The notes beneath the pieces were generated by a model. It ran no database searches. It saw only the letters and a list, made by a program, of their open reading frames with translations, and had not been told where the DNA came from. Shown piece after piece: positions 19,763-27,685 of a stretch of 64,000 nucleotides of DNA. The translations under genes were made by a program, and so were the position numbers. Position 1 is the first letter of the stretch. Every line of letters begins with the position of its first letter. This stretch comes from Paracoccaceae bacterium (lineage in GTDB: Bacteria > Pseudomonadota > Alphaproteobacteria > Rhodobacterales > Rhodobacteraceae). The stretch is from NCBI GenBank assembly GCA_947476475.1, contig CANJQT010000001.1:84597-148596 (forward strand), written 5' to 3'.

Positions 19763-20740
19763 ATGCAGGATCTGATGGCCAGCGGCATGGCAAGTCTTCT
19801 GTCGCCGATGGTTCTGTCCTTTGCCCTCGGCCTTGTCGCGGCGCTCGCCCGCTCTAGCCTGTCCTTCCCCGACGCGGTGGCAAAGGGCATGTCGCTTTAT
19901 CTGCTGTTCGCCATCGGCTTCAAAGGCGGGGTAAGCGTATCGACCCACGGGCTGGAAGGTACGCTGATCGGTAGTATCATCGGGGGTGTGCTGCTCAGTT
20001 TTATCATTCCCTTCGTTGCCTATGGGCTTTTGCGCAGCATCACCCGGCTTTCGGCACTGGATGCGGCGGCGGTGGCGGGCCACTATGGCTCGATCTCGAT
20101 CGTGACCTTTGTAACGGCGATATCGGTTCTGGTCAGTGCGGGTATCACCTCCGAAGGCTATATGGTCGCCGTCGCCGCAGCGATGGAGGCGCCGGCCATC
20201 CTTTCGGCGCTCTGGCTTGCCGCGCGCAGCGGCGGGGCCGGGCAGATGGACGGAGAGCTGTGGCGCGAGGTGCTGCTGAACGGTTCTATCGTCCTGCTTC
20301 TGGGGGCTTTTGCCATCGGGACGGTGACCGGCGAAAAGGGCATGGCCGATATCGAAAGCTTCATCGTTTCGCCCTTCAAGGGGGTGCTGTGCCTGTTTCT
20401 TCTGGATATGGGGCTGGTGGCCGGGCGCGGCTTGCGTCAGGCGCGCGGGCTGATCACGGCGCCGCTGCTCCTGTTTGCCATCGCCATGCCGCTGATTGGC
20501 GCGGCGCTGGCCCTGCCCATCGCCATGATGCTGGGCCTGTCGGTCGGCGGCGTGACGCTGTTCATGGTTCTGGCAGCCTCGGCGTCCTATATCGCGGTGC
20601 CCGCCGCCATGCGGGTGGCCCTGCCAGAGGCGAACCCCACGATCTACCTGACACTTGCGTTGGGTCTGACCTTTCCCTTCAACCTGACGCTTGGCATCCC
20701 GCTCTATCTTGCTGCCGCCCAGTTCGCGGCCGGAGGCTGA
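19763..20740 (+). CDS. Sodium-dependent bicarbonate transport family permease (SbtA-like, former DUF897)
   Basis: 'GMSLYLLFAIGFKGGVSVSTHGLEG', 'AAAVAGHYGSISIVTFVTAISVL', 'YMVAVAAAMEAPAILSALWL'. Confidence 0.88.
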   Translation: MQDLMASGMASLLSPMVLSFALGLVAALARSSLSFPDAVAKGMSLYLLFAIGFKGGVSVSTHGLEGTLIGSIIGGVLLSFIIPFVAYGLLRSITRLSALDAAAVAGHYGSISIVTFVTAISVLVSAGITSEGYMVAVAAAMEAPAILSALWLAARSGGAGQMDGELWREVLLNGSIVLLLGAFAIGTVTGEKGMADIESFIVSPFKGVLCLFLLDMGLVAGRGLRQARGLITAPLLLFAIAMPLIGAALALPIAMMLGLSVGGVTLFMVLAASASYIAVPAAMRVALPEANPTIYLTLALGLTFPFNLTLGIPLYLAAAQFAAGG

Positions 20741-20743
20741 CCC

Positions 20744-21055
20744 ATGCAGACCCATCGCGCCAAACGGGTTGAAATCATCATCGAACTGCCGATGGAACGG
20801 CGACTGACCGATGCTCTGACAGCGGCGGGGGTGACCGGCTTCACCGTCTTGCCGGTGTTGGGCGGGTCGGGCCGGTCCGGCCGTTGGAGCCGTGAAGGAC
20901 AGGTGTCGGCGGCGGTTGGCATGGTGGCGGTCATCTGCATCGTGCGGCCTGACAAGGTGGACGGCCTTCTAGAGGCCGCCTTCCGGGTTCTGGAAAAGCA
21001 TATCGGCGTGGTCAGCGTAAGCGATTGCGACGTGCTGAGGGCGGAACGGTTCTGA
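20744..21055 (+). CDS. PII-like (SbtB-like) signalling protein
   Basis: 103 aa, 'KRVEIIIELPMERRLTDALTAAGVTGFTVLPVLGGSGRSGRW' directly after the SbtA-like gene. Confidence 0.82.
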   Translation: MQTHRAKRVEIIIELPMERRLTDALTAAGVTGFTVLPVLGGSGRSGRWSREGQVSAAVGMVAVICIVRPDKVDGLLEAAFRVLEKHIGVVSVSDCDVLRAERF

Positions 21056-21161
21056 AGAGCCAGCCACCGCGAAGCCCAGTGCAGCAGCCTTAGAAAGAAC
21101 GTGAAAAACCGTGATGGCCGCATCGTGATACCCTGCGCCGATCCAGCACAGAAAAAACATC

Positions 21162-21647
21162 ATGATAGGATTCCCAAAACGCGCAGGGTTTCTGGTGCTG
21201 ATGCTTGCTCTGGCCGCCAGTCCGGGCCTGACAGCAAGCGGTGGTGGCAGCGGTGATGGCAGCACGTCGGGCAACAGCCAGAAAAATGCCGCCGTGGCGA
21301 CCCATGCCGACGCACAGCCGCTGGTGGATCAGGGCAAATATCGCAAGGCGCTTAAAGTCTTGCAGGCTATGACCAGAGCCAACCCTTCGGACGCGGATGC
21401 CTGGAACCTGATGGGCTGTTCCAGCCGCAAGCTGTAGAAGTACGATGACGCTTCGGTCTATTATGCCAAGGCGCTGAAACTTGATCTCAAGTATCTGGGC
21501 GCGTTGGAATATCAGGGCGAACTTTTCCTTGAAACAGGGTCTTACGATCAGGCCAAGGCGAATCTTAGGCTTCTGAAAGTATCTTGCGGCACTTGCGAGC
21601 AATGTTCGCAACTGAAAACCGCTCTGAGCGCCGCGGGGCAGAGCTGA
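21162..21647 (+). pseudogene. TPR-repeat secreted protein interrupted by in-frame TAG at 21435-21437
   Basis: ORF 21162..21437 ends '..NPSDADAWNLMGCSSRKL*'; same frame continues 'KYDDASVYYAKALKLDLKYLGALEYQGELFLETGSYDQAKANLRLLKVSCGTCEQCSQLKTALSAAGQS*' (two TPR-like units). Confidence 0.8.
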
Positions 21648-21654
21648 CAAAAAG

Positions 21655-21674
21655 GGCGGCCCGCTGGGGCCGCC
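21655..21674. terminator. Bidirectional Rho-independent terminator
   Basis: GGCGGCCC-GCTG-GGGCCGCC flanked by A5 upstream and TTT downstream, between convergent TPR gene and asd. Confidence 0.75.
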
Positions 21675-21699
21675 TTTCTGAATAGCCAAAAGGGCGCGT

Positions 21700-22722
21700 T
21701 CAGCCCTTCTTTAGGCAGCGGCTTCCCAGAAGTTCGGCGATCTGCACGGCGTTCAGTGCCGCACCCTTGCGCAAGTTGTCGCTGACACACCACAGGTTAA
21801 GCCCGTTGTCGATGGTGCTGTCCTGACGCACACGCGAAACATAGGTCGCATATTCGCCGACGCACTCGACCGGGGTGATGTAACCCCCGTTCTCGCGCTT
21901 GTCGATCAGCATCACGCCAGGTGCTTCGCGCAGGATGTCCTGCGCCTCTTCCCAATCCAGGAATTCTTCCGTCTCGATGTTGATCGCCTCGGAATGGCCG
22001 ACGAACACGGGAACGCGCACGCAGGTCGCGGTGACCTTGATCGACTTATCAAGGATCTTCTTCGTCTCTGCCACCATCTTCCATTCTTCCTTGGTCGAAC
22101 CATCATCCAGGAAAACGTCGATATGCGGGATCACGTTGAAGGCGATCTGCTTGGTGAATTTCTTAGGCGCGCGCTCCTGACCCGGCACATAGATGCCCTT
22201 GGTCTGGTCCCACAGCTCGTCAATGCCTTCCTTGCCGGCACCTGAAACCGACTGATAGGTCGCCACCACAACGCGCTTGATCTTGGCGCGGTCGTGCAGC
22301 GGCTTCAGTGCCACCACCATCTGCGCGGTCGAACAGTTCGGGTTGGCGATGATGTTCTTTTTCTTATAGCCGTCGATTGCGTCGGCATTCACTTCCGGGA
22401 CGATCAGCGGCACATCGGCGTCATAGCGGTACAGCGACGAATTATCGATGACCACGCAGCCTGCGGCCGCCGCCTTTGGCGCATAGATCTTCGTCGCGTC
22501 GGATCCCACGGCGAACAAGGCAATGTCCCAGCTGGTGAAATCGAATTTGTCCAGATCCTGGGTCTTGAGTGTCTTGTCGCCAAAGCTGACTTCGGTGCCA
22601 AGCGACTTGCGGCTGGCAAGCGCGGCGATTTCATCCACCGGGAACTCACGCTCCGCGAGGATATTCAGCATTTCACGGCCCACATTCCCCGTGGCGCCGG
22701 CGACAACGACCTTGTAGCCCAT
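21700..22722 (-). CDS. asd: Aspartate-semialdehyde dehydrogenase
   Basis: 'YKVVVAGATGNVGREMLNILAEREFPVDEIAALASRKS', 'NPNCSTAQMVVALKPLHD', 'TYQSVSGAGKEGIDEL'. Confidence 0.95.
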   Translation of the reverse strand: MGYKVVVAGATGNVGREMLNILAEREFPVDEIAALASRKSLGTEVSFGDKTLKTQDLDKFDFTSWDIALFAVGSDATKIYAPKAAAAGCVVIDNSSLYRYDADVPLIVPEVNADAIDGYKKKNIIANPNCSTAQMVVALKPLHDRAKIKRVVVATYQSVSGAGKEGIDELWDQTKGIYVPGQERAPKKFTKQIAFNVIPHIDVFLDDGSTKEEWKMVAETKKILDKSIKVTATCVRVPVFVGHSEAINIETEEFLDWEEAQDILREAPGVMLIDKRENGGYITPVECVGEYATYVSRVRQDSTIDNGLNLWCVSDNLRKGAALNAVQIAELLGSRCLKKG

Positions 22723-22854
22723 CTGGGGGTCTCCTCTTTCATCGGACGAGGTCCAATATCGTATCGCACCGGGCAATAAAAGCGAAAGATGCGGCGCTGC
22801 GGCATTTGGGAAATTGCCTGTGGCGCACGCGCGCGCATCAAATCTTTCTGGGGC

Positions 22855-24036
22855 TTAGCGGGCCTCGTCGCGGCTGAACAGATAGATCACCAGTCCGGCG
22901 ACCAATGGCAACAGAAAGAACAGGAACAAAGAACCGAACGTATGGCCGGGCTGCACGGGATCTTGCAGCGCGCGGTAGACCGGCCGCGAGGCAAACTGCA
23001 TGATGCCCGCCCCGCCGATAGAGAACATGTTGATGAAGCTGACCCCGCGCCCAATCAGATGCGGCGGCAGAAAGCTGCGCCCATGTGCCATGATCGCCGG
23101 ATAGCTGGCCCCGAAGAACCCGTGCGCCGCCAACAGCGTGGCCGACGACCAGAAACCCGGCTGCGGAACCGCGACCAGCGCAGCAAGGCTTGCCGCGGAC
23201 AGCGCCACACAGCCCGCCACACCCCATTTGCGCGACCCGGTGATCCGGTCGATCGGTCCCAGCAAAAAGTTTCCGGCAACCATCGCCAGCCCCATCAGCA
23301 GCGTCGCTTGACCGATCCCGGCGGCATTGGCGCCGTACACATCGTGCAGGTATGGCCCGGCCCACAGCCCGCGGATGACCGCCGCCGGGGCATAGGCCAC
23401 CAGCATCAGCGCCAGCACCGGCCATAGCGCCCGCAGGGCCAGAAGTTCGGCAAAACTGCCGGTTTCGGCGCCATTTGCTGTTGTACGCTCGGGGTCGCGC
23501 ACGAACAGGGCCAAGGCCCCGGCCACAAGCAGGGTCAGCGCTGCAAGCCCCCAAAGTGTCGGACGCCAGCCTGCGGCTTCGATCAGCCAGGCCAGCGGTG
23601 TGGCCCCGGCGATATTGCCAAGCGATCCCACCCCCACCATCACACCCGCAAGCGTGCCGAATTTCGCCGGCGAAAAGCTGCGGGCAAAGATGAAATAGGC
23701 TGCCATCAACACCGGCGAACAGCCGATCCCGATCAGCACCATCGCCAGATGCAGCGTCATCGGCCCCTGTGCCGCAGCAAAGATTGCCGCCCCGCCACCG
23801 CCGCCAACCGCCAGCAGCGCCGCTGCGGTGCGCCGCGGCCCAAAACGGTCCAGTCCGGTTCCGACCGCAAGCTGCATCAGCGCGAAGGATACGAAAAACA
23901 GCCCCGACGACACCGCCAGATCATCCGGCCCGGCGCCGATCTCGACCCCCAGCACCGGGGTCAGAACCGCCAGAAACGCCCGGTAAAACTGGCTGAGCAC
24001 ATAGGCCGCCAACAAAAACAACATTCCAAGGCGCAT
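22855..24036 (-). CDS. MFS transporter
   Basis: About 12 TM hydrophobic stretches, 'GTGLDRFGPRRTAAALLAVGG'. Confidence 0.87.
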   Translation of the reverse strand: MRLGMLFLLAAYVLSQFYRAFLAVLTPVLGVEIGAGPDDLAVSSGLFFVSFALMQLAVGTGLDRFGPRRTAAALLAVGGGGGAAIFAAAQGPMTLHLAMVLIGIGCSPVLMAAYFIFARSFSPAKFGTLAGVMVGVGSLGNIAGATPLAWLIEAAGWRPTLWGLAALTLLVAGALALFVRDPERTTANGAETGSFAELLALRALWPVLALMLVAYAPAAVIRGLWAGPYLHDVYGANAAGIGQATLLMGLAMVAGNFLLGPIDRITGSRKWGVAGCVALSAASLAALVAVPQPGFWSSATLLAAHGFFGASYPAIMAHGRSFLPPHLIGRGVSFINMFSIGGAGIMQFASRPVYRALQDPVQPGHTFGSLFLFFLLPLVAGLVIYLFSRDEAR

Positions 24037-24272
24037 TCCGGCTCTCGTGTGCAAGGTGCGCGCACCCTGCGTCAGGCAGCAGGCAGGAACAAGGGCAGGG
24101 CTGACCTGGTTCCATGAAAAGTCGGAAACTGCCGGCGGACCAAAGCCGTCAGCCCGTCCGGCGGCTGGTTTGCGCTGCATTTGTCCAGGATACGGAGGTT
24201 TTGCGCATGAACCACCTTTCCTTCCCCAGGGATTTGCGCTGAAACAGGCCGACGGATCACCGAAGGCCCAGA

Positions 24273-25310
24273 ATGACCGACACCCCTTCAACCGTGGGCG
24301 CGCTTCTTGTTTCAACCCCGCCCGAGTTTTCCGAAAGCGCTGTGGCAGGCATGGCGCGCAAGCATTTTGGGCGCGAGGGGCAACTCAGGCGGCTGACCTC
24401 GGAACGCGATCTGAATTTCCAGCTTTCGGCCGCCAGTGGAGAAAGCCATGTGCTGAAGATCGCCAATCTGGCCGAGCCGATCGAAAGCACACATTTCCAG
24501 ACCGAGGCGCTTTTGCATCTGGCACGCGCTGCCCCCGAACTGCCCGTGCCCCGCGTCGTCCGCACCCTGACCGGGGCGACCGAGGCGACCCTGCCGGAAG
24601 GCAATATCCTGCGGCTTTTGACCTTTCTGGAAGGCGAGCCTCTGCACCGTGCCCAGTCCAGCGCCGCGCAAAGCCGCTCGATGGCCGGCATCGGGGCCAC
24701 GCTGGCGCGGGCCTTGCGCGGCTTTGACCATCCCGCAGCCGACCATGATCTTTTGTGGGACATCAAGCAGGCTTCCCGCCTGCGCGCCTTGCTGCCTGCC
24801 ATGACCGACAAGGACCTGCGCAGCCTGATTTCGGCGCGCCTTGACCTGTTCGAAATGCGTGTGAGCCCTGCCTTGCCTGCCTTGCGCTGGCAGGTGGTCC
24901 ACAACGACCTTAACCCCCACAACGTGCTGGTCGATCCCGCCGATCACGCCCGCGTTTCCGGCATTCTCGACTTTGGCGACATGGTGCGCACACCGCTGAT
25001 CTGCGATGTGGCAGTGACCGCGTCTTACCAGGTCGACGCGGCCGACCCATTGGCCTCGCTGGTCAACTTCGCCGGGGCTTGGCACGCCGCTGACCCGCTG
25101 GAGGAGGCCGAGCTTGATCTGCTGTTCGATCTGGTCGCCACCCGGATGATCACGACCATCGCCATCGCGGGTTGGCGCGCCGCCCGCTACCCGGAAAATG
25201 CCCCCTATATCCTGCGCAACGTTCCCCGGGCGCTGGCCGGGTTTCAGGCCTTCGAACGCCTGTCGCCTGCTGAAGTCCGCCGCGAGCTTGCCGCAGCCTG
25301 TCCCCCGTGA
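24273..25310 (+). CDS. Aminoglycoside phosphotransferase (APH)-fold kinase, hydroxylysine kinase-like
   Basis: 'QVVHNDLNPHNVLVD' and 'VSGILDFGDMVRTPLICDVAV'; immediately upstream of a class-III PLP enzyme. Confidence 0.82.
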   Translation: MTDTPSTVGALLVSTPPEFSESAVAGMARKHFGREGQLRRLTSERDLNFQLSAASGESHVLKIANLAEPIESTHFQTEALLHLARAAPELPVPRVVRTLTGATEATLPEGNILRLLTFLEGEPLHRAQSSAAQSRSMAGIGATLARALRGFDHPAADHDLLWDIKQASRLRALLPAMTDKDLRSLISARLDLFEMRVSPALPALRWQVVHNDLNPHNVLVDPADHARVSGILDFGDMVRTPLICDVAVTASYQVDAADPLASLVNFAGAWHAADPLEEAELDLLFDLVATRMITTIAIAGWRAARYPENAPYILRNVPRALAGFQAFERLSPAEVRRELAAACPP

Positions 25311-25320
25311 AGGATCCGAC

Positions 25321-26649
25321 ATGAAACCCAAGGACTCCATGGTCAACGCCTTCGTGCCCGGGGCCGCGATGCTTTCGCCTGAAGATGCGGCGCTGGTCGC
25401 CCGCCGCGAGGCCGCCCTTGGCCCCGCCTACCGGCTTTTCTACGCCAACCCCGTGCATTTGGTGCGCGGCGAAGGTGTCTGGCTTTATGACAAGGACGGC
25501 AACGCCTATCTTGATACCTATAACAACGTGGCATCGATCGGCCATTGCCACCCGCATGTGGTGGCGGCCACGGCGCGCCAGTCGGCGATCCTGTCCAGCC
25601 ATACGCGCTATCTGCATGAAGGTGTGCTCGACTATGCCGAAAAGCTGCTTGCAACGTTCCCGGCCCCGCTTTCGCATGTGATGTTCACCTGCACTGGTTC
25701 CGAGGCGAACGATCTGGCGATGCGTATCGCCCGTGAACACACCAGCGGCACAGGCATCATCGTCAGCGAAAATGCCTATCACGGGGTGACAGCGGGGGTG
25801 GCCGAATTTTCGCCCGCGCTTGGCCCCGGCGTGCCGCTTGGCGTGCATGTGCGCGCCGTTCCCGCCCCCGACCCCCACCGCGCGGCCGCAGGGGATGTGG
25901 CGGCCAGCTTCACCGCAGCCGTGCAGGCTGCCATCGACGATCTGATCCGCCACGGCATCAGACCCGCGGCCCTGATCGTCGATACGGTCTTTTCCTCGGA
26001 CGGGGTCTTTTGCGATCCGCCGGGCTTCCTGAAAGGTGCTGTCGCGGGCATCCGCGCCGCCGGCGGCCTGTTCATCGCCGATGAGGTCCAGCCCGGCTTT
26101 GGCCGCACCGGCGATGCAATGTGGGGCTTTCAACGGCACGGGATCGTGCCCGACATGGCCTCGCTCGGCAAACCGATGGGCAATGGCTATCCGGTGGCGG
26201 GTTTGGTGCTGCGCCCCGAGGTGGTGGCCGAGTTCGGCGCAAAGGGGCGTTACTTCAACACCTTCGGCGGTAATGGCACGGCGGTCGCCACCGCGATGGC
26301 AGTGCTAGAGGTGGTCGAGGGCGAGGGGCTTCAGGCCAATGCCGCCGCCGTAGGCCGTTATTTCCGCGACGGGCTGCGCGATCTGGCCACCCGCCACGAG
26401 GCCATCGGCGACGTGCGCGGCGCGGGCCTATTCCTTGGGGTCGAACTGGTCAGCGACCGCGCAGCGATGACGCCCGACGCCGCCCGCACCGCCCGAATCG
26501 TCAACGCCCTGCGCGAGGCACGCATCCTGATCAGCGCCACCGGCCCGCGCGCCAATATCCTGAAGATCCGCCCGCCGCTGGTCTTTTCCCACGCCAATGT
26601 CGATCTGTTCATCGACCGGCTGGATCAGGTGATGCAGGCCGAACGCTGA
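25321..26649 (+). CDS. Class-III aminotransferase fold protein (AGXT2L / ethanolamine-P or 5-phosphohydroxylysine phospho-lyase-like)
   Basis: 'YLDTYNNVASIGHCHPHVV', 'FTCTGSEANDLAMRIAREHT', 'FIADEVQPGFGRTGDAMWGF', 'LGKPMGNGYPVAG'. Confidence 0.85.
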   Translation: MKPKDSMVNAFVPGAAMLSPEDAALVARREAALGPAYRLFYANPVHLVRGEGVWLYDKDGNAYLDTYNNVASIGHCHPHVVAATARQSAILSSHTRYLHEGVLDYAEKLLATFPAPLSHVMFTCTGSEANDLAMRIAREHTSGTGIIVSENAYHGVTAGVAEFSPALGPGVPLGVHVRAVPAPDPHRAAAGDVAASFTAAVQAAIDDLIRHGIRPAALIVDTVFSSDGVFCDPPGFLKGAVAGIRAAGGLFIADEVQPGFGRTGDAMWGFQRHGIVPDMASLGKPMGNGYPVAGLVLRPEVVAEFGAKGRYFNTFGGNGTAVATAMAVLEVVEGEGLQANAAAVGRYFRDGLRDLATRHEAIGDVRGAGLFLGVELVSDRAAMTPDAARTARIVNALREARILISATGPRANILKIRPPLVFSHANVDLFIDRLDQVMQAER

Positions 26650-26775
26650 TCGGGGCGAGGGGCTATCGCGAAGACACCACGGTGGGGCTTCTGCCGACTT
26701 GGCAGGCTTCTCGCGCTGACCCAAGGTATCGTTGCAACGATGCCCCGACGGCAACCAGATGCCCATGGTCGCTGG

Positions 26776-27426
26776 CTACTTCAGCGCCGCACTCAAGTCC
26801 GTCTGGTGCGGGAATTGGCCCTTGGCAATATAGTCCATTTCTTCTGCCGTCGACGTTCGGCCAAGAACCGCATTGCGGTGGGGGTGGCGCCCGAATTCGG
26901 CAATGACTGCACGTTGCAGCCTCGGCTGCCGGGCAGCGAACGCATAGGCTTGCCTCAGATTGTCCGGTGCTTCTTTCGCGAGTTGGTCTGCGATCATGAC
27001 GGCGCGATCAAGATTGGCCAGATGGTTCGGGCATTCGCAATGCTCCAGCGGCAGCTTGAAGGCCGATTTTTGCCAGACATTTTCAAGCGCCTCGAAATGC
27101 CCGTTTTCCAGACCTTCAATGCAAAGGGCGAGCGCCTTGGGGTCTTGGGAATAGGCCCCCGCACTTCCAGCCCAGACGGTTCTGGGAAATTGGTCAAGAA
27201 GGATGATCAGCGCAAGTCGCCCATGCGGCGTTTCAGCCCAACGATCAAACTCGCCAAGCGCGGCGCGCTCTGTCACTTCGGAATATCTTGCAAGAATTTC
27301 GCCATTGGCCCCACCCCGCATCCGCCATGTCCAAAGGTCCATATGGCGTTTCGGTTCCGGACTGGGGCCATCGGGGAACCAAAAAGTGATGATTTCCTGC
27401 GGTTTGGTTACGGGTTGGTCCGCCAT
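26776..27426 (-). CDS. DUF924 family protein
   Basis: 'EIITFWFPDG', 'GRLALIILLDQFPRTVWAGSAGAYSQDPKALAL', 'RQPRLQRAVIAEFGRHPHRNAVLGR'. Confidence 0.88.
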   Translation of the reverse strand: MADQPVTKPQEIITFWFPDGPSPEPKRHMDLWTWRMRGGANGEILARYSEVTERAALGEFDRWAETPHGRLALIILLDQFPRTVWAGSAGAYSQDPKALALCIEGLENGHFEALENVWQKSAFKLPLEHCECPNHLANLDRAVMIADQLAKEAPDNLRQAYAFAARQPRLQRAVIAEFGRHPHRNAVLGRTSTAEEMDYIAKGQFPHQTDLSAALK

Positions 27427-27685
27427 TATTCTTTCCCCCAGAAGAGCCAGAAGTTTGACCGCCACGTTTTCACTTTCAACCGCATCGTAAGCACAGCCAG
27501 GTCGCAAATCGAAAGCAAACGGACAGGCTGCGTTCAAAGGGCCAGATGGCTGTGGGTCGGTTTGGATTGCCACGCGTTATCCATCGGCGACAGGCTTTCA
27601 GGATGCTCCCAGCCACCATCCCGATCCCCATTGACTGCCGCTCGGAAATCGTCTTACTATACAACCGTTCAGTAAGGAGGCGGCG

